Source: UPXZ01 sp964568675
Lineage (GTDB): Bacteria; Bacteroidota; Bacteroidia; Bacteroidales; Paludibacteraceae
Assembly: GCA_964568675.1 (NCBI GenBank)
Contig: CAZMQV010000001.1
Span: 1 to 64,000 of the forward strand
Reading direction: 5' to 3'
Length of the DNA: 64,000 nucleotides
Below the pieces are notes generated by a model. That model worked only from the letters and a program-made list of their open reading frames with translations. It had not been told where the DNA came from and made no database searches. A program made the translations under genes and the position numbers. Positions within the stretch are counted from its first letter, which is position 1. Every line of letters starts with the position of its first letter. Positions 55,287 through 64,000 of the stretch are shown here, piece by piece.

Positions 55287-55325
55287 GAGAATGAAATGAG
55301 ATTTTCAAATTAATATCTTAAAAAA

Positions 55326-55862
55326 ATGGCTTATATAAAATCTGTTCGGGGCTTTACTCCCCAGTTTGGTGATAATTGTTTTCTTGCCGATAATGCTACT
55401 ATTGTAGGCGATGTGGTGATGGGCGTAGGTTGCAGCGTGTGGTTCAACGCGGTGCTTCGTGGCGATGTGAACTCCATCCGCATTGGCAATCATGTGAACA
55501 TTCAGGATGGGTCGGTACTTCACACCCTATATCAGAAGTCGGTAGTAGAAATAGGCGATTATGTATCCATAGGGCATAATGTGGTGGTGCATGGCGCAAA
55601 AATTGATGCTTACGCGCTGATAGGTATGAGCGCTACTTTGCTTGATTATGTGGAAGTGGGCGAGGGCGCTATCGTGGCGGCAGGCTCGGTGGTGCTGAGC
55701 AATACGAAGATTCCCCCTTTTACGCTTTGGGCGGGTGTGCCTGCTAAGTATGTGAAAGATGTGGAGCCGCAGCAAACACACGAAATGAATCGCCGGATAG
55801 CTCACAACTATGCCATGTATTCGAGTTGGTATCAAGAAGAAGAACAGACAAAATTGGATTAA
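55326..55862 (+). CDS. Gamma-carbonic-anhydrase-like hexapeptide-repeat protein
   Basis: A 178-residue left-handed beta-helix protein (YrdA/PaaY type). Hexapeptide repeats run from about residue 15 to 145. Three likely zinc-binding histidines are seen in SVLHTLY and GHNVVVHGAKI, and LWAGVPAKYVKDV marks the end of the helix. Some members hydrate CO2, others are thioesterases or have no known activity, so the reaction is uncertain. It precedes the ABC exporter genes and may be co-transcribed. Confidence 0.88.
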   Translation: MAYIKSVRGFTPQFGDNCFLADNATIVGDVVMGVGCSVWFNAVLRGDVNSIRIGNHVNIQDGSVLHTLYQKSVVEIGDYVSIGHNVVVHGAKIDAYALIGMSATLLDYVEVGEGAIVAAGSVVLSNTKIPPFTLWAGVPAKYVKDVEPQQTHEMNRRIAHNYAMYSSWYQEEEQTKLD

Positions 55863-55875
55863 ATTGCAGTGTAGT

Positions 55876-57363
55876 ATGGTAGTCGGAAAATTATTAAAAC
55901 AGGAGTTTTTGCGTTCATTTCGTTCGCAAGCATTTTACAAAGGACTGGCGGTTAAGCTCTTGATGGGCTTCATGGCGCTCTATTTTATTGTTATTTTTGT
56001 CGTAATGGGTTTTTTTCTGGGCGATATGCTCGGAGAAGTTGACGCTAACTTTACACCCCTTGAGCTTGTCAACGGAGCTTCGCTCTATGTGTTGTTGAGT
56101 ATTCTTGTTTTTCGCTTTTTTATGCAGGGATTAAGCTCGGTCAATCTTGAATTTTATCAAACGCTACCCATTAAACGAAATACCTTAGTGAATCTCTTGC
56201 TGTTCAAGCCATTGTTTCAACCAGCCAATTATTTGGTATTGCTTGTGGTTGTTCCATTTGCCTTGCGCAGTGTTGTTCAGTGGCAGTCGGGCTTAGTAGC
56301 AACACAACTTATCGTTAATACCATTTTGCTCGTTTGGTTCAATGTGTGGCTATCTGCCTTTCTCAAACGTCGTTTTGGTTCAAATTTAATCGCGTTGTTC
56401 GTTTTGGTTGGCGTGGGAGCGGCATTCGGAGCATTGGAGTATTTCAATATTTTCTCTCTATTTGATATCTCTATGAAGATTTTTGGATTTTTGGTAATTA
56501 CACCTTTCGGATGGTTGGTAACACTGCTTATTGCCTTTGCCGCCTATGGACTGAATGTGCTGTTTTTCTCAAAAAACTATTATCCAGAACGCTATAATGA
56601 GAAACTCAGTAGAAATGATAATCGAATTACCGGCCGTTTTTCTTTTCTGGAGAAATATGGAACTATCGGCGAACTGATTCAGTTGCAGATGCGATTGATA
56701 TTCAGGCATAAACGAACCAAGTCATTGATTGTGATGTCGGCTTTTTTCTTGCTTTATGGTCTGCTTTTCTATACCAACGATATATATGCCGAAAACGCGG
56801 GTTGGTTGGTTTTTATCGGACTCGTGCTCACGGGTATGGCCTCCATGATGTATGGCCAATGGGCTATTAGCTGGGAAAGCAACTATTTCGACGCGATTAT
56901 GACAAAAAATCTTGATGCGCGCACCTATATCAAAACCTATTTTACGATACTAATCGCATTCAATCTGATTTCGTTTACCCTCACAACGCCTTATTTTTTC
57001 ATAGGAATGAAAATTGTTTATCTTCATCTCGCGATGTTGCTTTACAACACGGGTGTGAATGTGTTTTTGATGCTATATTTTGCCAGTTACAACAACAAGC
57101 GAATTGACTTGATGGCAAAAAGTTCATTTAATTATCAGGGCACAAGCTATAAAAGTTTTCTACTGGTATTGCCGCTGATGGGATTACCTCCATTGTTGGC
57201 ATTTTTGCTTCAACTTGTCGTGTCGTTTGAATTTGCAATGCTGGTTTTTGCTTTGATAGGGCTGGTGGGTGTAGCGTTGCTGCCGTATCAGATCAATATT
57301 TGTACAAAAAATTTCGTACAGCGCAAGTATTTTATGGCACAAGGATTTAGAGAAAAAGATTAA
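55876..57363 (+). CDS. ABC transporter permease, DUF5687 family
   Basis: About 495 residues from MVVGKLLKQEFLRSFRS, 13 bases after the upstream stop. About ten to twelve membrane helices are visible, with a polar loop (YPERYNEKLSRNDNRITGRF) between two halves. The pattern fits the Bacteroidetes DUF5687 permeases of exporter-type ABC systems. The ATPase follows after 39 bases. The cargo is unknown. A frame from 55810 overlaps the upstream gene and is not used. Confidence 0.8.
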   Translation: MVVGKLLKQEFLRSFRSQAFYKGLAVKLLMGFMALYFIVIFVVMGFFLGDMLGEVDANFTPLELVNGASLYVLLSILVFRFFMQGLSSVNLEFYQTLPIKRNTLVNLLLFKPLFQPANYLVLLVVVPFALRSVVQWQSGLVATQLIVNTILLVWFNVWLSAFLKRRFGSNLIALFVLVGVGAAFGALEYFNIFSLFDISMKIFGFLVITPFGWLVTLLIAFAAYGLNVLFFSKNYYPERYNEKLSRNDNRITGRFSFLEKYGTIGELIQLQMRLIFRHKRTKSLIVMSAFFLLYGLLFYTNDIYAENAGWLVFIGLVLTGMASMMYGQWAISWESNYFDAIMTKNLDARTYIKTYFTILIAFNLISFTLTTPYFFIGMKIVYLHLAMLLYNTGVNVFLMLYFASYNNKRIDLMAKSSFNYQGTSYKSFLLVLPLMGLPPLLAFLLQLVVSFEFAMLVFALIGLVGVALLPYQINICTKNFVQRKYFMAQGFREKD

Positions 57364-57402
57364 TTCAGAATACAATAACAGATTTCAGAAATAAAGAAAA
57401 AT

Positions 57403-58098
57403 ATGATAGCAATTTCAGATTTATCAAAGCAGTATAATAACATTAAAGTCCTTGATATTGACTCGCTTGCCATTGCTCAAGGCGAAAGTTTTGGGCTTGT
57501 GGGCAACAATGGTGCCGGCAAAACCACACTGTTCCGTCTGATTCTCGATTTGATTGAGGCTGATAGCGGTGCGGTGCAAATAGATGATGTGCCTGTGGCG
57601 CGCCATGATGAATGGAAAAATAAAGTAGGATCGTTTCTCGATGAAGGTTTTTTGATTGACTTTCTTACTCCCGATGAGTATTTTACTTTTGTAGGTAAAC
57701 TTTATGGAAAGTCGGAAGGCGATATTGCCTTATTTGTTGAGAATATGTCTGAGTTTTTCAATGGCGAAGTATCGGGAAACAAAAAGTTGATTCGCGAACT
57801 TTCAAAAGGGAATCAGAAGAAAGTAGGCATTGCGGCGGCACTCCTTGTCGGACCAAAAATTTTGATTTTAGATGAGCCTTTCACCGCGCTCGATCCTTCG
57901 TCGCAAATTCGCCTCAAACGGTTGCTCAACGAACTTCAGGAAAAAGAAAATATGACCATGCTCATTTCCAGCCACGACCTGAACCACGTAACTGAGGTTT
58001 GCAAACGTACGGTGGTGCTCGAAAAAGGAAAAATAGTGCGCGACATAGCCACAAATCCTGATACGCTGAAAGAGTTGGAAAGCTATTTTGCGGTATGA
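57403..58098 (+). CDS. ABC transporter ATP-binding protein
   Basis: A 231-residue ATPase that pairs with the DUF5687 permease. Walker A is GNNGAGKTTLF, the signature is LSKGNQKKVGIA (a common exporter variant of LSGGQ), Walker B is ILILDEPFTALDP, and the switch His is in ISSHDLNHV. The single-domain form and GNNGAGKTT start are typical of multidrug/lantibiotic-type exporters. Confidence 0.93.
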   Translation: MIAISDLSKQYNNIKVLDIDSLAIAQGESFGLVGNNGAGKTTLFRLILDLIEADSGAVQIDDVPVARHDEWKNKVGSFLDEGFLIDFLTPDEYFTFVGKLYGKSEGDIALFVENMSEFFNGEVSGNKKLIRELSKGNQKKVGIAAALLVGPKILILDEPFTALDPSSQIRLKRLLNELQEKENMTMLISSHDLNHVTEVCKRTVVLEKGKIVRDIATNPDTLKELESYFAV

Positions 58099-58164
58099 AA
58101 TTAGAATTGTGTTGCCACGTAGATTTACAAATATCCGTTTTTTCTCTTTTCTGATTTTTTGTTG

Positions 58165-58172
58165 TAACTTTG
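58165..58172 (+). promoter_or_regulatory. Promoter of ahcY
   Basis: TAACTTTG matches TAnnTTTG, leaving a leader of about 110 bases. I find no recognisable SAH or SAM riboswitch in the leader. Confidence 0.6.
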
Positions 58173-58288
58173 CAACTTCATTTTTTACAGATCACGGAAT
58201 TACAAAAAGAGTAGAAAACATGTGTAAATGCTTGTCGAATCTGTAATGCTACTGCAACACAAGAAGATTAAAAAATTAAAAAACAATT

Positions 58289-59707
58289 ATGAAACCAGAA
58301 ACATTTTCAAGTTTATCATACAAAGTCGCCGACATGGCTCTGGCCGATTTTGGTAGGAAAGAGATAGAGCTTGCCGAGAAAGAGATGCCGGGATTGATGT
58401 CGCTTCGTGCGAAATATGGCGTTACAAAACCACTTCAGGGTGCGCGCATCATGGGCTCGCTTCACATGACAATTCAAACCGCAGTGCTTATCGAAACATT
58501 AAAAGAGCTTGGCGCTGAAGTGAGATGGGCGAGTTGCAATATTTATTCCACACAAGACCATGCAGCCGCAGCTATCGCAGCCGCAGGTATTCCGGTGTTT
58601 GCATGGAAGGGCGAAACGCTTGAGGAGTATTGGTGGTGCACGCTTCAGGCGCTTATTTTCGAAGGAAATAAAGGTCCAACAGTAATTGTGGATGATGGCG
58701 GCGATGCGACCATGATGATTCACGTGGGTGTGAAAGCTGAAAAAGATGCCTCTATTCTCGATAAAGAAGTAGAAGTAGCCGATGAAAAAGAGCTTTATTC
58801 CATACTTAAAGCTGTATTGAAAGAAGACGCCTCGCTTTGGAGCCGCATGGCACCCGAAATTCGTGGTGTGTCGGAAGAAACAACAACGGGTGTGCATCGT
58901 CTTTATCAGATGATGGAGCAAGGCGAGTTGCTATTCCCCGCTTTCAATGTAAACGACTCGGTAACGAAATCGAAATTTGACAACCTTTACGGGTGTCGCG
59001 AATCACTTGCCGATGGAATCAAGCGTGCTACCGATCTGATGCTTGCCGGAAAAGTAGTAGTGGTGTGTGGATATGGCGATGTGGGCAAAGGTTCGGCAAA
59101 ATCCATGCGTGCTTATGGCGCACGTGTGTTGGTTACTGAAATTGACCCGATTTGCGCGCTTCAGGCAGCCATGGAGGGTTTTGAAGTGGTAACCGTAGAA
59201 GATGCTTTGGCCGAAGCGAATGTTTATGTAACCACCACCGGAAATAAAGACATCATTCGCATTGAGCACATGGAAAAAATGAAAGATGGTGCAATAGTAT
59301 GCAATATAGGCCATTTCGACAATGAAATCCAGGTGGAAAAACTGAAAAAATATCCCGGTATTGTGCATACCAACATCAAGCCGCAAGTAGATAAATATAC
59401 TTTCTCAACCGGAAACAGCATCATTTTACTTGCTGATGGTCGGCTTGTGAATTTGGGTTGTGCTACAGGACATCCTTCCTTTGTGATGAGTAATTCATTC
59501 ACAAATCAGACTTTGGCACAAATCGAACTTTTTACAAAAGATTATGCGGTGGATGTGTATCGCTTGCCAAAACATCTGGACGAAGAGGTTGCTCGTTTGC
59601 ACTTAGACCAATTGGGTGTGAAGCTTACGAAACTAACTCCCGAACAAGCGTCTTATATCGGGGTGAAAATGGATGGTCCCTACAAAGCGGAACACTACCG
59701 ATACTAA
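58289..59707 (+). CDS. ahcY: Adenosylhomocysteinase
   Basis: A 472-residue cytoplasmic enzyme that splits S-adenosylhomocysteine to adenosine and homocysteine, clearing the product of SAM-dependent methylation. LHMTIQTAVLIETL and SCNIYSTQDHAAAAI form the substrate site, the NAD-binding Rossmann motif is VCGYGDVGKGSAKSM, and the C-terminus KAEHYRY is the conserved tail that closes the neighbouring NAD site. Length is normal for the longer bacterial type. Confidence 0.97.
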   Translation: MKPETFSSLSYKVADMALADFGRKEIELAEKEMPGLMSLRAKYGVTKPLQGARIMGSLHMTIQTAVLIETLKELGAEVRWASCNIYSTQDHAAAAIAAAGIPVFAWKGETLEEYWWCTLQALIFEGNKGPTVIVDDGGDATMMIHVGVKAEKDASILDKEVEVADEKELYSILKAVLKEDASLWSRMAPEIRGVSEETTTGVHRLYQMMEQGELLFPAFNVNDSVTKSKFDNLYGCRESLADGIKRATDLMLAGKVVVVCGYGDVGKGSAKSMRAYGARVLVTEIDPICALQAAMEGFEVVTVEDALAEANVYVTTTGNKDIIRIEHMEKMKDGAIVCNIGHFDNEIQVEKLKKYPGIVHTNIKPQVDKYTFSTGNSIILLADGRLVNLGCATGHPSFVMSNSFTNQTLAQIELFTKDYAVDVYRLPKHLDEEVARLHLDQLGVKLTKLTPEQASYIGVKMDGPYKAEHYRY

Positions 59708-59759
59708 CGCGAATACAAATCTCTGAAGTAAAGGGGAAGGATTTTTTTTTATATAATTG

Positions 59760-59793
59760 AAAAGCTAACCGGTGATTAAGCCGGTTGGCTTTT
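59760..59793 (+). terminator. Terminator of ahcY overlapping the ftsE 3' end
   Basis: Stem AAAAGC.AACCGG with CCGGTT.GCTTTT (one mismatch), then TTTTTT. The ftsE stop codon (59776-59778) lies in the loop. Confidence 0.82.
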
Positions 59794-60459
59794 TTCTTTC
59801 AGCGCTTCATTGCCACATTCCAATACTCTTCCCGGAAATACATCCACCCAATTGTGGTTGTGGGTAGCTAACAACACCGTTGTGCCGGATTTGCGAATGG
59901 AATAGAGCAACTCCATGATTTCGTTTCCGGTTTTGGGGTCAAGATTTCCTGTAGGTTCATCAGCCAAAATGATTTCGGGCGAATTAAGGAGCGCGCGCGC
60001 GATTACGATGCGCTGTTGTTCTCCTCCTGAGAGTTGATGAGGCATTTTATAGCCTTTGTTTTGCATCCCAACCTGGTATAACACATTGTCGATCTGTTCG
60101 GCAATAGCCTTTTTGTCCTTCCAGCCTGTAGCTCGTAACACAAATTGCAGATTCGCAAGTATCGTGCGGTCGGTAAGTAGCTGAAAATCCTGAAAAACCA
60201 CACCTACTTTACGTCTTAAGATTGGAATATCTTTTCGTTTTAATTTCCTTAAATTGTAGTTGAAGATGGATGCTTCACCTTCGTTTACAGGTATTTCGCC
60301 ATAAAGCGATTTCAGAAAGGTGCTTTTCCCGCTTCCCACTTGTCCGTGTATGAAAATAAACTCGCCAACCCCAATCGCAAGATTGATGTTTTTTAGCACG
60401 ATGTGTTCCTGCTGGCACAATTCTACTCCCTCGTATTTGATTAGCGTTTTGTTTGTCAT
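59776..60459 (-). CDS. ftsE: Cell-division ATP-binding protein FtsE
   Basis: A 227-residue ABC ATPase of the FtsE/LolD type. Walker A is GQVGSGKSTFL, the Q-loop VVFQDFQLL, the signature LSGGEQQRIVIARAL, Walker B IILADEPTGNLDP, and the H-loop ATHNHNWV. FtsE with FtsX controls peptidoglycan hydrolases at the septum. QDFQLL favours FtsE over other members. No ftsX is adjacent. It follows hisIE by 43 bases in the same direction. Confidence 0.88.
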   Translation of the reverse strand: MTNKTLIKYEGVELCQQEHIVLKNINLAIGVGEFIFIHGQVGSGKSTFLKSLYGEIPVNEGEASIFNYNLRKLKRKDIPILRRKVGVVFQDFQLLTDRTILANLQFVLRATGWKDKKAIAEQIDNVLYQVGMQNKGYKMPHQLSGGEQQRIVIARALLNSPEIILADEPTGNLDPKTGNEIMELLYSIRKSGTTVLLATHNHNWVDVFPGRVLECGNEALKEKSQPA

Positions 60460-60502
60460 TTCAGCGTTGTTTCTTTTTGAAGTTCTACAGTGTCGTTGTT
60501 TG

Positions 60503-61096
60503 CTATTTATGCCTTTTTTCCAGCTCTTTGGCTATGTCGGTCAGCGTAAAACCTTTGGATGTCAAAAGTACGATTAAGTGATACACCAAATCGGATGCTT
60601 CATAAATGAACCCTTCATTCGTGCCATTGGTGGCTTCTATTACGGTTTCTACGGCTTCTTCGCCCACCTTTTGCGCCATGCGATTCACACCTTCTTTGAA
60701 TAATGAGGTGGTGTAGGAGCCTTCAGGCATCTCTTTGTAGCGAGTGCCTATAAAGTCCTGAAGATGAGCAAGAAACGAAATGTCGGATTTATTCGTTTCA
60801 TTCCAGCAAGTGTCGGAGCCTGTGTGGCATACCGGTCCTGCCGGATGTACTTTTATTAAAAGTGTGTCGTTGTCGCAGTCGGCAGTTAATGACACCACAT
60901 TCAGAAAATTCCCGCTCTCTTCGCCTTTAGTCCAAAGCCGGTTTTTTGTTCTGCTGAAGAATGTAACTTTTCCGCTGTCGCGCGTTATTTGAAGTGATTC
61001 TTCGTTCATATAGCCAAGCATCAACACTTTATTGGTGTTGGCATCCTGAATTATTGCGGGAATTAGTCCGCCGGATTTCTGAAAATCAAGAGTCAT
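60503..61096 (-). CDS. hisIE: Bifunctional phosphoribosyl-AMP cyclohydrolase / phosphoribosyl-ATP diphosphatase
   Basis: A 197-residue fusion for steps 2 and 3 of histidine synthesis. The HisI domain (1-105) shows LMLGYMNEESLQ, FFSRTKNRLWTKGE and the metal ligands in TADCDNDTLL and CHTGSDTCW. The HisE domain (~110-197) shows VGEEAVETVIEA and the EASDLVYHLIVLL helix. No other his genes are nearby, so it is separated from the rest of the pathway or lies at the end of a dispersed set. Confidence 0.96.
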   Translation of the reverse strand: MTLDFQKSGGLIPAIIQDANTNKVLMLGYMNEESLQITRDSGKVTFFSRTKNRLWTKGEESGNFLNVVSLTADCDNDTLLIKVHPAGPVCHTGSDTCWNETNKSDISFLAHLQDFIGTRYKEMPEGSYTTSLFKEGVNRMAQKVGEEAVETVIEATNGTNEGFIYEASDLVYHLIVLLTSKGFTLTDIAKELEKRHK

Positions 61097-61173
61097 TCGA
61101 ATGGGATTTTTAATATTGGTTTTGTAAAGTTGTGAAAGACGATACTTTTTGTATGTCTTGTTTTTATAAAATG

Positions 61174-61181
61174 CAAATTTA
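61174..61181 (-). promoter_or_regulatory. Promoter of hisIE-ftsE
   Basis: TAAATTTG on the minus strand, about 80 bases before the hisIE ATG. Confidence 0.45.
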
Positions 61182-61332
61182 AGCGTAAAAACTCAATTAT
61201 CAATAGTTTTTTTATAGTTTATGGCACATCTATTGGTGCGTAGTCGTTTGTCGAAGGGAAGAAAACGAGCTTTGTTGTTTATTATATAGCTGTTTTGAAT
61301 TGTAAAATGGAGCGATAAGTGATGAAAAAAAC

Positions 61333-61360
61333 AAACCCGGCGCATCTTGCTTCCGGGTTT
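61333..61360 (-). terminator. Terminator of asnA
   Basis: AAACCCGG (61333-61340) pairs with CCGGGTTT (61353-61360). On the minus strand the stem is followed by GTTTTTTTC, 12 bases past the asnA stop. Confidence 0.82.
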
Positions 61361-61371
61361 ATTCTGCTTTA

Positions 61372-62406
61372 TCAAATTAAAAAAATATCTTCAATTTCAC
61401 ATATTTCTTTCATCTCTTCCGACCATATACTTGCCTGTATTTCACCAATATGCGCTTTGCGAAGAAAAAACATGCACAGTCGTGATTGACCGATACCACC
61501 ACCTATGGATAGAGGTAGTGTGCCGTTTGTCAATCTTTTGTGGAAATAGAGTTTAAGTCTTTCTTCTTGCCCCGATAATTTGAGCTGGTGTAGCAGCGCG
61601 TCTTTGCTTACTCTTATTCCCATGGAAGATACTTCAAACGGAATTTCAAGAACTGAATTCCAGAGTAAAATGTCGCCATTCAGTCCGGGAAGCCCGTTTT
61701 CGCCGGGTGTAGTCCAGTCGTCGTAGTCGGGGGCGCGTCCATCGTGTTTTTCGCCGTTGCTCAATGTGCATCCGATACCAATGAGGAATACAGCTTTGTG
61801 TTTCTTTGTAATTTCAAATTCTCTTTCTTTCGGAGTGAGATTGGGATACAACTGCAACAACTCTTCGGAGTGAATGAATGTGATTTCTTCGGGTAATTCC
61901 GGTTTTATTTCAGGAAAACTTTCGGAAACCAGGTATTCTGTGCGAAGGAAAGCGGCATATATTTTTCGAACGATTTTCTTTAGAAATTCCACATTGCGGT
62001 TTTCTTCAGTGATAACCTGCTCCCAGTCCCATTGATCAACATAAAGCGAGTGGATATTGCCAAGCTCTTCGTCAGCGCGAATTGCGTTCATATCCGTATA
62101 AATGCCATATCCTTCGGGAACTTGATAGTCGGCGAGTGTTACGCGTTTCCATTTTGCCAATGAATGCACTACTTCGGCGCGCTCTTCACCCATGTCTTTG
62201 ATGGCGAAGTTTACCGCACGTTCCACTCCGTTGAGGTCGTCATTAAGCCCGGTGCCACGTAATACAAAAAGTGGAGCGGTAACACGACGTAACCTTAGCT
62301 CCGATGCCAGGTTCTCTTGAAAGAAATCTTTAATTCGTTTGATTGCCAATTCGGTTTGTTGCAAATCGAGTATCGGCTTGTAGTTTTTAGGTTTAATGAA
62401 ATACAT
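61372..62406 (-). CDS. asnA: Aspartate-ammonia ligase
   Basis: A 344-residue AsnA, the ammonia-dependent asparagine synthetase related to class II aminoacyl-tRNA synthetases. Signature stretches are RRVTAPLFVLRGTGLNDDLN, AEVVHSLAKWKR, VDQWDWEQVI, GRAPDYDDW and SIGGGIGQSRLCMFFL, the last being the class II motif 3 that binds ATP. Length is slightly above E. coli AsnA (330). Own promoter and terminator. Confidence 0.96.
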   Translation of the reverse strand: MYFIKPKNYKPILDLQQTELAIKRIKDFFQENLASELRLRRVTAPLFVLRGTGLNDDLNGVERAVNFAIKDMGEERAEVVHSLAKWKRVTLADYQVPEGYGIYTDMNAIRADEELGNIHSLYVDQWDWEQVITEENRNVEFLKKIVRKIYAAFLRTEYLVSESFPEIKPELPEEITFIHSEELLQLYPNLTPKEREFEITKKHKAVFLIGIGCTLSNGEKHDGRAPDYDDWTTPGENGLPGLNGDILLWNSVLEIPFEVSSMGIRVSKDALLHQLKLSGQEERLKLYFHKRLTNGTLPLSIGGGIGQSRLCMFFLRKAHIGEIQASIWSEEMKEICEIEDIFLI

Positions 62407-62521
62407 TTCTAAATGATTTTTTTTATAAAATGCTATTTTTCTTCTTGTAGAAATAGTCTTGCATGATAACCGTCTTCACTTGAAAAATGGCTTTTATTCG
62501 TATTATGTGATTTTAATTGTG

Positions 62522-62529
62522 CAAATGTA
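62522..62529 (-). promoter_or_regulatory. Promoter of asnA
   Basis: TACATTTG on the minus strand with a TTG about 18 bases upstream (62548-62550), a good -33 spacing. The leader is about 110 bases. Confidence 0.6.
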
Positions 62530-62595
62530 TGAAAATAAAATGATAATCAAAGCAAAGTGTAATAAGATTTGCTTGTTTGCTGACTAATTTTACAA

Positions 62596-62633
62596 AATAA
62601 AAACAGCTTTCATGTCAGAAAGCTGTTTTTATT
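62596..62633. terminator. Terminator of folA
   Basis: Perfect 16-bp stem (AATAAAAACAGCTTTC with its complement) and 6-base loop, 32 bases past the folA stop. The A/T ends of the stem supply a T-run on both strands. Confidence 0.85.
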
Positions 62634-62665
62634 AAGAATTTGGTAGAAGTATTTTCTTTTTCTAC

Positions 62666-63163
62666 TTAGTTTTTTGAATATTTGCAAAACGAATAGGGAT
62701 ATGGATTCAGTTCATCGGCGTCGTGTCGCTCACAGCTATCCAATTTCCAAAGTTCTTTGTCAAATTCGGGGAAGTAAACATCGGCTTGAAATTCATGATG
62801 TATCCAGGTAATATACATGGTGTCGATACCCGGAAATTCTAAAGCTTGTTTGAAAATGGAAGCTCCACCCATAATGAATACATTTTCTTCCTTTTCGCAG
62901 AGATCAATTGCCTCGCGCAGGGAAGTTGCTTCGTAGATTTTACCGATATTTCCCTCGGGTATGGATGTTAGTACAATGTTTCTGCGATTTGGGAGCGCGC
63001 CATGTGGTAGGCTCTCATAGGTAAGTCGCCCCATTATCAAGGCATGTCCGGTGGTGATCTCTTTGAAAAACTTCATGTCGGCAGGCATGTGCCAGGGTAA
63101 TTTGTTGCTTTTGCCGATTGCGTAATTGTCTGATACCGCGGCAATAATTGAGATTTGTGACAT
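62666..63163 (-). CDS. folA: Dihydrofolate reductase
   Basis: A 165-residue DHFR: ISIIAAVSDNYAIGKSNKLPW (substrate loop, Trp after LP), MPADMKFFKEIT (acidic active-site residue), ALIMGRLTYESLP (NADPH) and VFIMGGASIFKQAL. It regenerates tetrahydrofolate after ThyA, whose gene lies 144 bases upstream in the same direction. It appears to have its own promoter. Confidence 0.97.
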   Translation of the reverse strand: MSQISIIAAVSDNYAIGKSNKLPWHMPADMKFFKEITTGHALIMGRLTYESLPHGALPNRRNIVLTSIPEGNIGKIYEATSLREAIDLCEKEENVFIMGGASIFKQALEFPGIDTMYITWIHHEFQADVYFPEFDKELWKLDSCERHDADELNPYPYSFCKYSKN

Positions 63164-63220
63164 AATATTTTTATTTTAAATTTCTAACAAATCGTTTGCT
63201 GCTATGATTAAACAGAACTG

Positions 63221-63228
63221 CAAAGTTA
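63221..63228 (-). promoter_or_regulatory. Possible promoter of folA
   Basis: TAACTTTG on the minus strand in the thyA-folA gap, about 58 bases before the folA ATG. Confidence 0.45.
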
Positions 63229-63307
63229 CTCAAAAAAAGTGAATAAGAACATTGTCTTGCTTGCTATTATTATTTCAAAGTTTGAATTAACCGAATGAAT
63301 TTGTAGA

Positions 63308-64000
63308 TTAAACTGCAACATCACCTTTGATGTGTGGGTATGGGTCGTAGTCAGTTAGTTCAAAATCGGAGTATTGAAACCCGAAGATGTTGTCGATGTT
63401 GGGATTAATTAGCATCTTTGGGAGTGGACGTGGCTCACGGCTTAGTTGAAGTTTTACCTGCTCGATGTGGTTGCTGTAGATATGCACGTCGCCAAGGGTG
63501 TGGACAAAGTCACCGGCTTTCAGCCCCGTTACTTGTGCCATCATTTTCAGAAGTAGCGCATAGGATGCTATATTAAACGGAACGCCGAGAAATACATCCG
63601 CGCTTCGCTGGTAGAGTTGCAGGCTTAATTTCCCATCATTAACATAAAACTGGAAAAAAGCGTGGCACGGTGGCAGATTCATATTGGGTAGGTCTGCTAC
63701 ATTCCACGCGCTCACGATAATGCGGCGAGAGTCGGGATCTTTTTTTATCAAATCTACAGCTTGTTGTATCTGGTCGATGTGTCCGCCATTGTAGTCGGGC
63801 CACGAGCGCCATTGATAACCATAGATATGACCTAAGTCTCCATTTTCATCAGCCCATTCATTCCAAATCCGCACACCGTTGTCCACCAGGTATTTTGTGT
63901 TGGTGTCGCCATTCAGAAACCAAAGAAGCTCGTGAATGATGGATTGCAGATGTAATTTCTTTGTGGTAATACAGGGAAAGCCTTCTTCCAGGTTGAAGCG
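63308..64000 (-). CDS. thyA: Thymidylate synthase (5' end beyond the window)
   Basis: The reading frame is open to the right edge, so this is a partial gene of at least 231 codons missing its start. The edge portion reads FNLEEGFPCITTKKLHLQS, then IIHELLWFLNGDTNTKYL, which is the ThyA N-terminal region. NGVRIWNEWADENGDLGHIYG follows. The catalytic Cys is in LPPCHAFFQF, and the dUMP/folate site continues with RSADVFLGVPFNIASYALL. The internal Met at 63886 is not the start. ThyA makes dTMP and dihydrofolate, which FolA then reduces. Confidence 0.97.
   Translation of the reverse strand, partial: RFNLEEGFPCITTKKLHLQSIIHELLWFLNGDTNTKYLVDNGVRIWNEWADENGDLGHIYGYQWRSWPDYNGGHIDQIQQAVDLIKKDPDSRRIIVSAWNVADLPNMNLPPCHAFFQFYVNDGKLSLQLYQRSADVFLGVPFNIASYALLLKMMAQVTGLKAGDFVHTLGDVHIYSNHIEQVKLQLSREPRPLPKMLINPNIDNIFGFQYSDFELTDYDPYPHIKGDVAV

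Noticed and set aside
58173..58288. SAH/SAM riboswitch in the ahcY leader
   Set aside because: I could not find paired regions or conserved motifs of known SAH or SAM aptamers in the leader.
62407..62665. tRNA or small RNA between asnA and folA
   Set aside because: Only a promoter box and the folA terminator hairpin are visible; no cloverleaf can be drawn.

Overview
The window looks like chromosomal DNA from a Bacteroidetes bacterium, most likely of the order Bacteroidales. The evidence is internal: many genes are preceded by the Bacteroidetes -7 box TAnnTTTG; three surface proteins end in what look like type IX secretion (T9SS) sorting domains; the respiratory complex I operon has a fused nuoCD and no nuoE/F/G; Rho carries the long disordered, Q-rich insertion known from this phylum; and DUF5687, DUF3127 and GH92 families are present. 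I see no rRNA or tRNA gene.

Layout. 1-5.5 kb: a secreted GH92 alpha-mannosidase, and on the opposite strand an S8 protease followed by xseA. 5.8-12.05 kb: an accessory island of unrelated minus-strand genes (ADP-ribosylglycohydrolase plus unknown partner, YqiA-like hydrolase, metallophosphoesterase, PD-(D/E)XK-like nuclease). They are separated by related hairpin-forming spacers, a duplicated promoter/recombinase-remnant module, dispersed repeats and two tandem arrays. The result resembles an integron cassette array without a visible integrase. 12.1-16.3 kb: an LplT-like MFS transporter, a NodB lipoprotein, a DUF3127 protein and a decayed SNF2-helicase gene. 16.4-27.2 kb: the complete nuoA-B-CD-H-I-J-K-L-M-N operon (minus strand).

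27.5-38.7 kb is the most striking part: six minus-strand genes running pseudokinase, FHA protein, PP2C phosphatase, a SEDS (RodA/FtsW)-transpeptidase fusion, a second FHA protein, and an apparently active Ser/Thr kinase. Both kinase-like proteins are membrane-anchored with extracytoplasmic domains. The gene content parallels the actinobacterial fhaA/fhaB-pstP-rodA-pbpA-pknA/pknB cluster, so this is a candidate phospho-signalling system for peptidoglycan synthesis. It is preceded by a large T9SS adhesin and a small protein with a PxGxG-type C-terminal anchor.

43.6-64 kb is mostly housekeeping: rho, tilS, folC (the last two divergent with facing promoters), a two-domain DUF1080 lipoprotein, a secreted CotH-like protein, a newly noticed 58-codon ORF, a third tandem array, nagB, ssb, a gamma-carbonic-anhydrase-like protein, an ABC exporter, ahcY, ftsE, hisIE, asnA, folA and a thyA that runs off the right edge.

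All calls come from reading the sequence and motif recognition; no database search or structure prediction was run.
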